Shown here one piece after another: positions 1-14,600 of a stretch of 64,000 nt of DNA (its first letter is position 1; every line of letters starts with the position of its first letter). The notes below the pieces were generated by a model. That model saw only the letters and a list, made by a program, of their open reading frames with translations. It was not told the origin of the DNA and did not search any database. Source of the DNA: Campylorhamphus procurvoides (lineage: Eukaryota; Chordata; Aves; Passeriformes; Dendrocolaptidae). A program made the position numbers and the translations under genes. The DNA lies in assembly GCA_013396655.1 (NCBI GenBank), contig WBMV01000073.1:1388657-1452656 (forward strand), given 5' to 3'.

Positions 1-136
1 GTGTCCCCTTGTCCTGGAGCTGGGCGGGGAGGGGGTTGCTCTGGCACCTGCCTGCGGAGTGTGCTGTCATTGGCTGTCAGGTCGGGTTGTGGATGGGAGC
101 TGAGGAGGTTCGTGTATCATCCTGCCTTTGTTGCAG

Positions 137-3100
137 TTTACCTGGAGACCTATGGCTGCCAGATGAATGTCAATGACACGGAGATCGCCTGGACCATCCT
201 GCAGAGGAATGGTTATGCCAGGACAAAGGAGCTAGATGAGGTAAGGCAGCACCTTGGCAGTTCTTCCAGAATGGGGAGGCCTCACAGCCCGGTGGTACCT
301 GCAAGTCCCAGCTTTTTTCTGGAGTGCAGTCCTGTAGGATGTTGTGATTTTTGAAGTCTGAGTTCTGTAGAGTGGAGAAGACTACTGAACAAGTGTGGTA
401 GAAAGCTGTGGGTTGTCTTTTTTCTTTAAACTGCTGGACTCCCTCTCAGCTGGAGAGGGATTGGACACAGCAGGATCCTCCTGACTCATCTCTAAGTTTA
501 CTTCTATCATTTAATGGAAGACTTTGTCTTCTGTTACTTTCTTGCAGCTCTGTTTGTTGAAACCCACCATATACTCAGGCAGGGCATGAGAATGTGCAAT
601 TTGGCTTTTACAAATTCTTTCTTTTTTATTGTTTTTAATCTAGGCAGATGTGGTTCTCCTTGTCACTTGTTCTGTGAGGTAAGGAAACTTTTGTCACTGC
701 TGGTTTTGGACAGTTTTTAAGGAATTACCATTTGAAAACCAAGGGAATAAACGTGTTGCGTGAGTAAAGGAGTGTACAGGTATGAAACTGGCTGTTTAGT
801 TGAGGGTAGTGGTGGCTGATGCTACAATTTACAACATTAACTGTGCTATGAATTGCTTTTCTATGTAGTGAAAAGTTGGTGGTGTAATCTCTGTGTATAT
901 ACCGTGGGCAGTGAGAGACCTGCAGAATCAGTGCTTTAATAATGTTCTGTCTAGTACAGGGTCTGTAGTTCAAAAGTGTGAGAAATGCTTTAAGAGCAAT
1001 TTTATATAAATGCAAAGGGAACTTTGCTGAGTTTTGGTGAATGCAGAAGTTCCTGAGTGCTCATTGTCACTTGTAGTGTAAGTCATACTGTGGCTACAGT
1101 ACTTTTTCTCCCGAAGGGCTTAGTCTGTAGCTTCTGCAATACAGATGCTTCCAAGCAAGCGATAATCAATAAGATAGAGCCAAGACAAAGTCCCCACACC
1201 ACAAATGGCATCACGTGGATGATTCCCTCCCTATAGCTGAATTTTCCTCATGAAGCACTTCAGGCTGGGGCACCACTAAAGTGCAGCAGTTGGAACAACC
1301 AGTTTTCCTGGCTCCCCAGGGAGAAGGCAGAGCAGGCCATCTGGAACCGCCTGCAGCACCTCAAGGCACTGAAGGCCCGGCGACAACAGGCTCGTGCACC
1401 CCTGCGCATCGGCATCCTGGGTACTGCCTGCTGTTCCACCCCAGCAGCACCCACCTTTTCCATGGGGTGAAAGCAGCTGGGAAGGGGAGCGGAGCTGTAA
1501 TGTGGGTTAGGCACTGCCTCATGAGGACCCTTCTCCTTTGGCTGCAGGATGCATGGCTGAGAGGCTTAAGGAGGAGATTCTGCACAGGGAGAAGCTGGTC
1601 GATATCGTGGCAGGCCCTGATGCCTATCGTGACCTTCCCCGGCTGCTGGCCGTGGCAGAGTCTGGTCAGCAAGCTGCCAATGTCCTGCTGTCCCTCGATG
1701 AGACTTATGCAGACATTCTGCCTGTCCAGACTAGTGCAGGTGGCACGACAGCATTTGTGTAAGTACCTTTTCCCAGTGCTTGTTTCTGTGGCTCCGGTTT
1801 GGAAATCTGCTCTTAAGAGCACACATGTCAGTGACAGCAGCTGCCCAGGAGATGTGATGCCTGGCTGCACTCACTCCTGGCAGCCCAGAGGCATGAATCT
1901 ACCAGAGTGTGTGTTTGCTGCTGCTTCACTGTCTGAGTCAGTCTTGGAGAGCCTGCCCTGAGCTCTGTCTGTTGTGGACTTCTCTCCCTCACCTTTGGGA
2001 ATGCTGACTGTCTCAGCCTGATGCTGCACTGAGTGATTTCTGTCCCACTGGCGCCTGTGTCTCTCATCCCCTGCCTTCTGTGATGCCCTGCCCCAGGTTC
2101 TGCAGAAGAACCTTTGATCACTGCCCTGTTACAGTGGGAGTCTCTTCCTTGTTCTTTCCAACTTTCTTGGGAGTGTGCATGAAAAATTAGGTGTTAGCTC
2201 AGAGCTAGCCAAAGGCAGGGTGAATGGAGGGGGATGTGAAGGAAACTGCAGAGCTGTGCCAAGACCTGGTCTGTGTGCAGAGCTGAGGTAGCAGTGTCTC
2301 CACAAAGCAGGGCAGGATGGAACATGGATGGTTCTTCCAGAGCAGTCGTGGTGTGACCTGTGCTTTACCTCTCGTCAGGTCCATCATGCGGGGCTGTGAC
2401 AATATGTGCACCTATTGCATTGTGCCCTTCACCCGAGGCCGAGAAAGGAGCCGCCCCATTGCATCCATCCTGCAGGAAGTGAGGATGCTCTCGGATCAGG
2501 TGAGACAGAGCCTCCTCCCACCTGTCCCAGCCACAGGAGGAAGGGTTGTTCTTGGTGGCACTGTTTTCAGTGATACATTTAACCAGTGTCACCACCTTTA
2601 TCTGCAGAGTTGAGGTTATCGTGGGGTTCTACCACTGATTTTTTGATTGCCCTTGTAATACTCCATGACAGACAGAGAAAGGAGGACTTCCCTTGGAGTA
2701 AAACCATGGCTGTCCTTGCAACTCATCCATCCTGCCCAGGTTATATTTCTTCCTCTTTTGTTTATTTTGTAGGGAGTGAAAGAAGTGACTCTCTTGGGTC
2801 AGAATGTCAACAGCTATAGAGACCTGTCTGAGGTGCAGTTTCAGTCAGTGGCTGCCCCGGGCCTCAGCCGTGGTTTCAGCACAGTCTACAAAGCCAAACC
2901 GGGTGGTTTGTGCTTCGCACACCTGCTGGACCAGGTCTCTAGGATTGATCCAGAAATGAGGATCCGTTTCACCTCTCCACACCCCAAAGATTTTCCTGAT
3001 GAGGCAAGTGTAAAATAAACACCTGGACCTCTGCTTGCAGGCAGGGAGGCAGGTCTGAACTTGGAGTTGTGGGCTGTGCTGCTGTCCCAAAGGGAGTGTG

Positions 3101-5534
3101 GAATCCCAGACTGGGAACAGCACTTCCTGGGAGGACAATGTTGGGGCTAAAGCTGGCAGATTTGCAATTTGCTGGCTTTTACCCAAGCATTCTCGGGACC
3201 CTGGTAGGGCTGACCTGTCTGTGGCATCTCCTGGTCATTTATCACAGGTCCTGCAGCTCATCCGAGAGCGACACAACATCTGCAAACAGCTGCACCTTCC
3301 AGCCCAGAGTGGGAGCACACGAGTACTGGAGGCCATGCGGCGAGGGTGGGTCACCCTGCAGAGAGCCCTGTGCCCTGCCCTCTGATTTGGGGTGCTGGTT
3401 TCTCCTCACCAATGTTACGGGTTTCCAGTGAGGAAATCCATGTGCTGTTCATTGCAGATACACAAGAGAAGCATATTTAGATCTTGTACACCATGTGCGT
3501 GACTTGGTTCCAGGTGGGTGATCCCTTTGGCTTCATCTGAACTCAGGGTATCTGTATCTCACTGCCCTTTCCTGACAGAAGCATTCTTCTCTTCCATGAG
3601 GGAAGTGTACAGCTGTGTCTGTTACAGGAGTGAGCTTAAGCAGTGATTTCATTGCTGGGTTCTGTGGAGAGACAGAGGAAGATCACCAGCAGACCATGTC
3701 CTTGCTGCGGGAAGTCCGCTACAACGTTGGCTTCCTGTTTGCCTACAGCATGAGACAGGTGAGTGCAGGACCTGGTAGAAAAGGCTGTTATTTCTGGGCA
3801 TCTCATTGAACTACTCAGTGCTATTTCTCGCAACAGCAGTTTTTAAAAAGCTATTGAAAATTATATGCAAAGACTTTGTATATTGGTAGATTTTTTTTTC
3901 TCACAGGCAGCACTTGTAGGGTGTGTGGTTGGTTCTGCAAGGGTCGTTGTTGTGCCTGAGAGGCTTCCAGCTCCTCTGTGAGTGTGCAAGGGTTGGTTAC
4001 TGCTCAGTGACCTGGCTCTGCAGATGCTCCAGGGTGATTGCAGGAAAGCAGCTCTGTCTGCAGAGACCCAGCTGCTGGTGCATTATTTGCTCATGAGGAA
4101 TGTGCTGATGGAGCTGGGCTGGAGCCCAGCTATAGGGACTGTAATTTGAGTCTGGAACAAAGTGGGGAGTTTTCAGAAGGTATTTCAATGAGAAGAGTGG
4201 ATAGTTGACAAATCATCATTAGAGTGCTCTCCAGAGTGTATGATGTTGATGGGGATGAGGACAGGAGGTTGGGAAATATAAGGAACAAAGGAATATAGAT
4301 CAAGTTTCAACACGTGGGATTAGAACTAGTAGAATCTGCTGCCTGTTCTTGTGGACAGGCAGGCACATGCACATCCAATACAGTAGATGCAAAACTGTTT
4401 CACAGCCTGATACTCGGTGCTGTACATCAAACCTGCCTAAAAGTTGGTACCAAAAGATGTGAGAAACTCACAGGCACAACTGGTGCTGAGCACCTGGAAT
4501 AATTCCTATGTGAATACAAACTGCAGTGCATGGGAAGCTGTTGCTGGAAGAGCAGCAGAGCTGGCTGGGGTCAGACAGAGCTCTGAGCTCAGGATGGGCT
4601 GCACTGGCTTTGTGTGTTTGCAGAAGACACGGGCGTATCACCGGCTGCAGGACGATGTGCCCGCGGACGTGAAGAAGCGGCGGCTGGAGGAGCTCATCGC
4701 TGCCTTCCGAGAGGAGGCTGCAAGGGCCAATGCAGCACTAGTGGGGCAGGACCAGCTGGTGCTGGTGGAGGGGGTGAGTGCCTGGAACCAAGCTGTCCTC
4801 TTCCCCTCTTGCTGGCCTCGAGACCATGCACAGCAGTCACCGCTTGTGCCTTCCCTTCTTACTTTCCCCATGTAATCCCCGGACTCCCAAGACCGTATCT
4901 TCACCCTTAAGTAGACAGCCTGATTTTTCCAGAGCACTGAGCTGAACACAGAGAATGGGATCAGTTAAGGATGTGTCTCTGGCCAAGCACAGAATTAGTG
5001 TTTTAGTGTGTGAGTGTCACCCAGCATCTCTGGCCACAAGGCCCTGTTCCAAGGGTTGCCTAATGGTGTGGAATGTGGGTTTAATACTGTCACTAGTGCT
5101 CAATTAATTCCTGAGGCAATAAAGCCCCGCAGTGAATCAGAGCGATTGCCATGCAGGTAATGTTCCCTGTCCTCCTTGCAGCCCAGCAAGCGCTCTGCCT
5201 CAGAGCTGTGTGGGAGGAATGACGGCAACATCAAGGTGATCTTCCCTGATGCTGAGCTGGAGGATGCTACAGACTGTGGGGCTCCAGGCAGAGCCCAGCC
5301 AGGGGACTACGTGGTGGTGAAGGTGACCTGCCTGCAGTGCTTGTTTCCTTACACGGTGCTGTTCTCTAGAGCACCTGCTGCCAGAAGAGCCTAAAATTAG
5401 CGTGGATCCTCCCCAGCTTTTCCATGCCTGAGGCCCTGTGCTGTTTCTTTCAGGTGACCTCTGCCAGCTCGCAGACCCTGCGGGGAGTTCCGCTCTGCCG
5501 GACAACCCTGTCCCGTGCTGCTGCTTGTCACTGA
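137..5534 (+). CDS. CDK5RAP1: CDK5RAP1, mitochondrial tRNA methylthiotransferase (5'-partial, 12 exons)
   Basis: This radical-SAM enzyme converts i6A37 to ms2i6A37 in mitochondrial tRNAs. Exons: 137-240, 644-678, 1320-1420, 1548-1758, 2379-2499, 2773-3003, 3248-3345, 3458-3513, 3628-3758, 4624-4773, 5182-5322 and 5454-5534. They join in frame to about 486 codons and end at TGA 5532-5534. The three cysteines of the UPF0004 domain are visible in TYGCQMN, LVTCSVR and GILGCMAE. The radical-SAM cluster motif is [10 protein letters not shown], in the exon at 2379. The last two exons carry the TRAM domain ([21 protein letters not shown]). Human CDK5RAP1 is about 600 residues, so roughly 115 N-terminal residues, including the mitochondrial presequence, lie upstream. 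The intron after 3003 has a GC donor. No disabling change is seen, and identity is near certain from full-length resemblance. Confidence 0.97.
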
Positions 5535-5658
5535 GGGTCCCTTCTGCCTGTGGATGGAAGCAGCACATTTTCTCTGTGAAGAAACAAGAAAGTGATGTCA
5601 GGTGGAGATAACGATAGAAACGGGGAGATACATGTATATTAAAATATATTTATGAGAT

Positions 5659-5664
5659 AATAAA
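5659..5664 (+). terminator. CDK5RAP1: CDK5RAP1 polyadenylation signal
   Basis: A canonical AATAAA lies 125 bases after the stop codon in AT-rich sequence. It implies a short 3' UTR of about 150 bases. Confidence 0.7.
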
Positions 5665-5680
5665 ATACAAATATATTTCT

Positions 5681-8600
5681 CCTTTGGCTACAATATTCCT
5701 TGTAGATGTGTTCAAGTTCGTAGGCAAAAGGGATGGAAGGTGTGTGTGAACTTGCCAAATGAAAGTACTGTGAAACTGTGTATTTTGGCTTCCTCTGAAG
5801 GTTCACCCACCCTCAGAGTGCTGCAGGTCCTGACTGTGATCACGTCTTCTAAGACAGCCCAGCCTGAGAGATGGATGTGCAGACCAGGTCCTTCCTTACA
5901 AGCACAGCTGAATTTAGGAGTTGCAAAATCTGGTAGTGCCTAAAAAGTACAGCTCCAGTGTTCGCTGCTGGAGAATGGCAGGAGTACTGCCAAAGGGGAC
6001 AAAGACCTGAAAGAGCAGGAGAAGATTGATGAATTCTTTCCAAATATTGGCAAAATGCTTGGAAAGGGCAGGCAAGAACCCACGTCATGCTTGTGTGTTG
6101 GAATGTCATGCTGGACTGTGGAATGTAAAATGGTGTTTAGCGTGCTTCAGTGAATCTGTTGTGTCTGAGACTGAGGGAATGCAGCCTTGCCCTGGTACTG
6201 GGGAGGATGGGATCTCAGCTACAGAGGATTTCCTTCCCTCCAGGCCTGCGGATGCGTGGGGACAGCTGCCTGCCAGCCAGGGCTCACTTCTGGCCTCTTA
6301 AAACTGGGGTGCAGCTTTGTAATCCAAACATCCCTTTGCTCACTAAAGAAGTGGTTGTACAGATTTAAATGGCCAGTAAGGTCTTTAAGTGTATCTGACA
6401 GTTCCTTGTTTTCATCAGCCTGCAGCTGACCCTGGCTGCACTGTGTCACATTCCAGCCTGCTCTGCAAAATTCAGACAAGGACCTGTGACCCGCACTTGT
6501 GAGTAAACTGAGATGTGAGAAAGGATCACCCCTTTTCATATAGATAATCATGTCATTAAAATAAATTCTTGTAAAAGGCTCTATGCAGTGACCAGTTTTG
6601 AAGGAACAGCTGGTAACAGCAGTCTTGACATGAATTTGCAGAATTTTTAAATAAACATGAAAGGGTTTTGCTCGAAAGCCTTCTCTCCTGCTCAGCTCTT
6701 TCTAGGCTGTAATTGTATCTCTTTGAAGACAGCATGGTTCACTGAATATTCATTAGACTTCAAGAAACAAATACATTTTGCTTATTATCTCACTGCTGAG
6801 TCCCTTCTCCTAGAAGTGAATCTGCACAGTCAGCACGGTCCGTGTGGGCTCTGAGATGCTCACGGGCACATGTGGCTGGTCTGTCCTCCTGCTTCCACAG
6901 GGGAAAGCATCTTTTGCCCAAGGTCACACTTGAGGGCCTGGGCCTCTGCTGCCCAGCGAGGGTGAGCCTTTGGCCTGGGAGGTTTTTCTGGAAGAGGCAG
7001 CAGTTTGGGTTGAAATCCCAAAGGAAGGAGCAGGATGTATATAAGCATCACCCCTCAGAAGTGACCCTTTCTGAAGGCAGTATGTGCATGGCTAATTAAC
7101 CCCACTGGCTAGTCGCCCAGTTTAACTGCCCTGTGGCAACTCTTCAGCTCGTGTTTCCCAGGCATTTTGGGACAATGGCCCAAGCCAACACCCCTGGAAA
7201 GAGCTGACACTCACCTTTCCTGCTCATTTTGACCTTCTCCGCTCAAGCACCTATTCCAAATGGGAAATGCAGACCACGGCGTGCCCTCCCCCCTCCATCC
7301 TGCTATGAGGCCAGCTGTGGACGTTTTACAATCATTATTTTAAGAGCGAGAGACTAATGAGGAGGAGAGCTGCATTTTACATTTTGATGAGGAGCTGATA
7401 CTGCTCGGTGCATGGCCTCCCATGGGAGCCATAGCACTCACCATTTGCTTTGCCTCTTTAGTTTTTATAGGCCTTGGGAATGAAGACTGAGGTTTTAAGG
7501 CAGCAAAGCATCCATTAGGAAGTGCTTACGGTGACCTTGGAGGCTGAGTCAGTCCTTTGGCACTGCCTGAAAGCAGGAATGTGTTGTTCTTCTTGAGGGC
7601 TGGAGGTGGGATGCAGTTTTACTGTCTCTTGTCACGTTTTGGCTCTCTGAATCTGGCTGCTGGGAAAGCTGGACCCACACCTTGTGCTCTTTCTTTCACG
7701 CTTCTGTTCCCAAGGGACGAGAGCCCTGAACTCCCCCAGACCTCACACTTCCCACGGTGATGTTCACCTGTGCCTTCTGCAGGTAGAAGTGTTGCCCTCC
7801 CAGCCAATCGTGCTCCAGTTACACCCGTGGGCAAACACCTAGCGAGGTGTTTGGCAGATCAGGTTTCCCAGCACAGACCTGAAGTGCTGAGATGACATTT
7901 ACTTTCCAGCAGCCGTGCCCTGAGGCATCTCCTGACACTGGGATTTCATAACACACAGCCTGCACTTTCCTCTATGCTGGCAGGGTGTGTGGTGAGGCTG
8001 GACATCACCCTCACACACAAATAACTTCACCTGGCAGAAAGGTTGATGTCAAGGAGAACAAGAGCATGTTTGTTCCCTGGAGCTCCATCAGAGAACAAAC
8101 CTGTTTGTGCTCAGGTCTTGGCTGTGCTCAGACAGCCAAGACACAGACGGCAGCAGGCGCTCTCAGCCTATGTTCACTGCTCACACTGGCATTTATTTGC
8201 CCAAGAACAATCTCAAAATCGATGACCATTGTTGCCTAGATGCCCCTGCCCAACCTTGTTCCTTTCTCTAAGGCTCTTGAAGCAGCTTGGGCAGAGCAGA
8301 CTGGCTTTTCCCAGCATCAGAGCTGGCCAGGGTGTGTCACATCCTTTCCCAGAACCCCTGGACTGTGCAGTTTGTCTTCCCGTTTCATGTCATGGTGACG
8401 GTGGAGGGAAGGATAGGTGCTTTCCCTGATGGCAGCCTGCAAGGATAGTTTGCTTTAGGTCAGCCAGACCCTTGCTCTGCTGAGTAGGTAGCAGGTGACA
8501 AGGCATTGCCTCTGAGCAGTGCTAGCAGCCTGCCAGGCTGTGCCAGGGGAATGCTTTCCTCCCCTTCTCTCGTGGGTTTTCACTTCAGAAGACAGGCTCC

Positions 8601-11600
8601 ATGTACCTGCCAGCCCATTCCCCCAGGCCTCCTCCTCCTCTCTGTACCAGGACTGCTGTAGACTGGGGGTCCAGGGAGGTTTCCTTCAGTGGCTTTTCAT
8701 CACCATTTTTGAAGCCAGCTCTTCGCACAGTGCTTAGGGATTTAACACAACATGAAGAGCTTTCAAAATTGCTTTTCACTACTAGAACCAGTTCTATCTT
8801 TAGTTCGCTCCATTCTGGAACTGGCAGCTGTTGGGTTCCAGCAGGACAGGTACAGCTGCTCCTACAGGCTGCTCTGCAGCCAACAGTGAACTCTGTGGCT
8901 GTGCTGGATATGCAACAGGCTCTCCATTGCCACTGAACCCTAGCCCTAGAGCAGCCCCAAGCTGTCCTGCAGCCCCCCTGGTGTGGCACTGTCACCTTCC
9001 CTAGGCTCCCTCCATGTCCCTGCACCTTCCCAGAGCACAGCCGGGCTGTGACCCACATGGCAATGACACAGTGGTGAGTGGCAGCTCTGAGTTCTCAGGG
9101 TTTGTGAATTCAGAGGGTATCTCACAGTCTGTCATAGGCTCTGCTACTCTCTGGGGTCTGGAAGTCCTGCAGCTTTCCCTCCTCCCTTGTGAGCAATTTA
9201 TTTCCTTTACTGACAGCTAACTATTGACTTCTCATTCTCCTGAAGATGAGATGTCTTGTCTCATCAGGTTTAAATTAGTTTTATCTTTAGCCTTTCCTAT
9301 TAATAAGCTCTCATCGCGGTGTCATTACTTGATATCTATTTTCTGATGTTTTTCATTAATGGCTCTGTATCTTCCAGATATTTTTTTCAAGTATTTTTTC
9401 CCCTGCTGCTGAGTTATTTAACAGTCAGGCACAGATCAGAGACAGTGTAGAATGTCCCAGTGACTGCTGGGTGTCCAGGGCAGGGCTCTTGGGCTGTGGT
9501 GGGGCTGCATTGGGGCTGGCAGTGCACACCCTCCCTGTCTCTCTGCATCCCTCTAATCCCAGGCTGAGCTCTGACATGCCTGGGGCTCTCAAGAGCACGA
9601 GTCAATAGAGTAATTAAAATGCCTCTCGTGAGGCGAAGGTGCTACAATTCCTTTGGACAGCTGTAGCTCTTAAAAACAGAGGACTGCTTTCCATGCTTTG
9701 TGTGCCTGGCAGGGGCTCTTCCTCATGAACAGAACTTCCTCTAGGAAATGTGAAAGGGAATTATTTTGCATTATTTCAGGGGGGCCCCTGACCGGAATCC
9801 CTGTTCCTGCTGGGTTAGAGCCACCTTCCCTGGCAGCTGGACCGGGGGAGCTGCCACTGCCACCAGGAACATGGGGCAGGCAGTGCTGCCAGCATGGGGA
9901 CAGGCAGGGTGGCCAGCATGGGAACAAGCAGGGTGGCCAGTCCTGCTGGGTGCCTTTATCTGTGGGGATTTTCTCATTGTGTCTTCTACAGTGTCAAGAG
10001 CAAAGCCATCAGTGTTGAAAACACCCGAATCTCCTCAGTCTCAGTAAGAGCAGGGACATTTGTTCCTTGGGCTTCATTCCCAGGAGTTGCTTGCACAGGG
10101 AGGTCTGGGCAAGGAAGGACACAGGGTTGGGTTGGCCATGTGAGGAGATTAATGCAAAAACCAACCTCATTGCTCTATGTTTGTTTCTCACATTAAAGAG
10201 GAGAAAGGTGCCCAAATCCTGGAGAGCAAACACAGGGATGACAACAGCCTGATGCACAGTGGCGCATCTAATAGAGCTGGCAGGGTGCTCAGGGATGCTG
10301 CTGGGGGTCTGTGCCTGCTACCTGCAGAGCCAGGTCAGGGTGGGGATCCCTCGCTGGCCCCGGCTGTGTCTCACATGTGGGAATTACAGAGCAGCTGCAG
10401 GACCAGCGATGTGCAGCAGCGCCTCCAGCACAGGGCCGAGGGTGATTAATATTCAATGCACTGCTGCGAAAATGAACAGCCAGACAGGACTGTCCTCCTC
10501 CCCTTCCTGCATCTATAAGGACAGTGAGGAGAACGTCTGGAGCACAGCAACAGAAACAGGATTCTCTTTTGGTCAGACTGATACAGGATTTCGAGATTAA
10601 ACAAAATGGTTCATTCTCTTTGTGTTATTTAGTGTCTTTTGATCTGTTTCTTCTTTTTTTTACATCATCTTTCTGCTATTTAATTACAGGAAGTTTAAAA
10701 AAGAATAGTAGGAGGCTTTGGTTGAAGCCACGAGAACCAAATAGAAGGCGTTTCCAAATCTAATTTCTCTTTAAAAAAGGGAAATGTTCTGACGTTTCAT
10801 TAAAAATAAAAGATTTTTCCCATTATTTCTTATCAAAACTCCAATGAAAAGTCCTTTTACTGTTGATGGGAAAGCTTCCCCCACCCCATGCTCAGCAGCC
10901 AGCACAGCAGAGTCTGGCAGGAGCAGTGGCACCATTGGCAGCACCCTGGGATGTCCCAAACAGTGTACAGATGCCCTGGGACTTGGGGAACAAAACTCCC
11001 ACAGCTGGTTTCACCCTCATTGTTCATCCTGCCCAGCCACTCCCGCTCACCTGGCACCTGCCCTGCCCGGGAATGGCTCCTCCATCCTCCTGGGGCTCCT
11101 TCCTCCTCATATTAGGTGTAGAAGCTTGAAATAGGCTCAGACCAGCCAATCCTGTGTCCTTCAAGCATTGGGCTGAGCTGGGGCTTGGTGCTCTCGTCCA
11201 CCAAAGCAGCTGACAACAGAGAAAAGCAGAGCCACAGGCACAGCTGGGGCCACTGTTTGCCTTCAGGGCTTTGGTTCTGCACTGACCTGGGCCAAGGCAA
11301 ACCCTGGCTGGCAGCCCCAACCCTTGGATTGCTGTTCTGTTGTGCAACCAGCAGCAGGGAGCACGGGGTGGGTGCTGCAAAGTGAACCCTGTGGGCAAAC
11401 ACAGCTGGGGGTTCTCTGGGCAGGAGATCTGGCACCACTCAGAGCTGTGCTTGGACTGGCAGTGCCAGCCCTGAGCCAGGCTCCAGCCATGGGGGTCTGT
11501 CACAGGTCCCTGCAATGTTCCTTCCACCAGCAACCACCACACAGGATGAACAGTGTGTCCCAGCCACTTGAGGGAAACCCAGTGAGGTTAAAGGAACCTC

Positions 11601-14600
11601 TGGGTGCTCCCAGCCCCAGAAAAACCCCATCTGTGCCCTTGCAGCCAGGGTTTACAGAGATCTGGGGTGTTCTGAAGTCACCTATCCTGGCACACTGGGG
11701 CCAGGTGGTGCCAGCAGCAGGGACATCCCCTGTGGCACCATTTTTAATTGGTATGGGTGCTGTCACTGGCTCTGTGGGTCTCCTGATGACCAGTGGTCTC
11801 CCACCCCGTGCTCTGTGACAGCAGAGTCAGTATCCAGCCCAATGGCACTGCAGCACCTGGAAGGGTTTGGAGTTTGGCATTTTGTCTCTAAGGTTACTGA
11901 GGGAACATTTGCACGTCTCTGTAATCGTTCACAGTCAGTGAGCCTGGTATAGGAGTTGGCACATTCCTTCATCCTCCTCCTTCTGTTTCCTTAGGAACTG
12001 GAAACCGAAGGTGCTCAACAAGGTGTTGTGGATTCAATAGCTTGGTCCAAGGCACTGCCACCCATCCTGTCCTCCCCCTGACAGCCATCAAAGGGCACCC
12101 AGCATCTGCTCTTCATCTTTGTGCTGTGAGCACACACAGCTCATCTGCATCAGGATCCCTTTCCCAGAGCCCCCAACATGCTGTGTTGGGTGTTGCTGCA
12201 GCCAGTGGCACCAGAACTCACCCTGTGCCCATAGGATGGGGTCCTGGGGGCCTGGGCAGGACCCAGGATGGGCAGAGGCAGAGAAGGGTGTTGGTGTTGC
12301 CCACCAGGAATGCCCAGAAGGGCCAGTGCAGGTGCTGGGAAGTGCCTGATCACACGTGGTGCTGTGCCAGCAGATCTGGAGGCTGGAGGGCTTAGGCATC
12401 TGGCCCTGGCCCCATCAGCTCTTGCCATGCAACCATTCTGCTCCAGGACTGTGGCACAGCCAGCCCCAGGATGAGGTTTGATGCCACTGCAGCTGGAAAT
12501 GAGCTCCTGTGCCTGAGAACTTGCAGGCTACTGCCACCTGCTCACCCCGGGGTCCTGGGGGTCCCAGCTCCAGCCTGGCAGGGAGCTGCCTTGATGGGGC
12601 ACCAGGGATGTGTTTGTTCATGTCAAACAGCTCCCAGCTCTCTGGCAACAGGCGGGAGCAGGAACAGGCACTGAAAGAACCAGCAGCTCAGGGACAGGGG
12701 CAGAATAAATCTGCATAAATACAAATGAGGGGAATATTTATTTCCCACACTGACCACATTTCTGTAGCTACTTTAAGCTGTGAGAGGGGGGCTCCAGCAG
12801 CCTGGGCAGGGCTTGGGCTTTGCTCAGGCCTGCCTCTGGGGCTGAAGACCCCTACGATTCCCCACCTTCCCAGCAGACTCACCTATTCAATATTCCTCAC
12901 ATGTGAGTTACTCCTGTGGCTGATGAGAGAGATAAATAACAAAACCCTTACAAATGCAAAATTCCTTTGGCAGTTTGGAAAGGAACCAAGTCACGTGCTG
13001 AATGCAGATGAAGAAAAATCCTTTTTATTGTAAGGAGTAACAGAAGGGTGTGAATCCGCCTCAAATTCGCCTCACCCACAATGCAGCACATCCAAATCCA
13101 CTTGGAGATTACAAGGCAGGGTAGCGTTCGCTCTGATCAGTTCAAAGCGTCGCTGTTTGGGAACAAATCGGCTGAGTGTGTGCCTGGATTAGACTGGGGG
13201 CCTTTTTGCCTCTTGAAATCACTGGAAACAGCAAAATTCCCTTTTGAAATGGTAAGCTAATCAAGAAGCAGAAAGAGTGCAAAGTGTTTCCAGCTCATTG
13301 GGCTTGTCCTTTTTCTCTCTTCCCTTCTCGGGGGTTTGGTGCATTTGGTACAAACTCATGAAATTCCTGAGGGATGGCTGTGAGGGGACCAAACCCCTGC
13401 CTTCAGCCCAGGTGAGCATCCAACACTTGGAATATGCCCTCTGTGCTGCACTATTACCTGGTCCAAACCCAAGCCCCCAGAAACCTGGGGTGGGTGCCAG
13501 GAAGGATTGGGGTCGGGGTGTTCCCTTCCTCAGTGAGTGCCATAATGAGTGGCTTGTGACAATCAGGAGAGCACAGAGGCAAGTCCTGGGGCTCCTGCCT
13601 CTGTAGTCACAGTGTAATCAACACAACTAACCACTGACACAGTTAACCACCAACGTGGCCAACCATTGGCACAGATAACCCTGGGCTGGACAGAGACACC
13701 AAAGTCTGAGAAGTCTGAAATGTAGAACAGAAGAAAAAGTATGTTTTCTTAGTGGGGTTTCTCCATTTTCATGTCTATTCTCCATGTAACTAGTCTTCTT
13801 CCTCCCTTCCCTCTTTCTCCTTGGGAATCGCCTGTGGGGGCACCTGGAGGGATGAGATTTTAGACAGCCCTGTGCTGTCCTGTCACCTGCTGCTACCAAG
13901 CAGCAGGGTCAGAACTCATCTCACCCAGCCCAGGCACTGGCACAATTGGCAGCAAAGCTCTGAGCCAGGTCCCCAGGCAGAAAATCCTCCTTACCCCACA
14001 TGCTTCCAGCTGTGCAGCTATGGATTGCTCCCAGAACTGACACCTGCGGCTGGGGGAGACACACCCAAGTCAGTGCATTCCCTTCTCCAGGCCCCCCAAA
14101 TCCAACAGTCCCCTGGCTGCCCCCACTGCTGGTCCAGGTTTGGCAGTACCCAAGGTTATCAGGGCCTGAGAGCCCCTGGCTTTATGGGCAGAGATGATTT
14201 AGTGCCCTGAGGAATATGGCTCTGGAGAAGCTGGGACGGCTTCCAACTCTTCCTTCCCTCCCCTATATATTAACTTTCCATGCATATGAAGCTGAAAGCT
14301 CTTCCAATCACCTCTGCAAATATTAATTAATCCTCACAGCATCCTGAGGACTATTATTCACTCCTATTAAGCAAATATTATTAAATCCTTTTATAAGAGG
14401 TGAAGTGACTTTTCTAGGGCTGTGCAGGGCATAAGTAGGAGCGCACAGACCTTCTCTGTGCTGGAGACACTGCTGCACGATGGCAAAGCTGCTCACACCT
14501 GAGCTGGGGGATGTCTCTGAGGACCAGGTACTCCAACCACCCTCAGCACCACTGCGCCATGTGGGATACAAGCACTCTGTGGGATTCTTCTGAGGTGCAA

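Noticed and set aside
1281..1961. 226-codon plus-strand open frame
   Set aside because: It overlaps CDK5RAP1 exons 1320-1420 and 1548-1758 in other frames and runs through an intron.
13023..13028. minus-strand AATAAA as the gene A polyadenylation signal
   Set aside because: It would need a 1.7-kb 3' UTR, and nothing else supports it. Only weak AATAAT or AATATA variants lie nearer.
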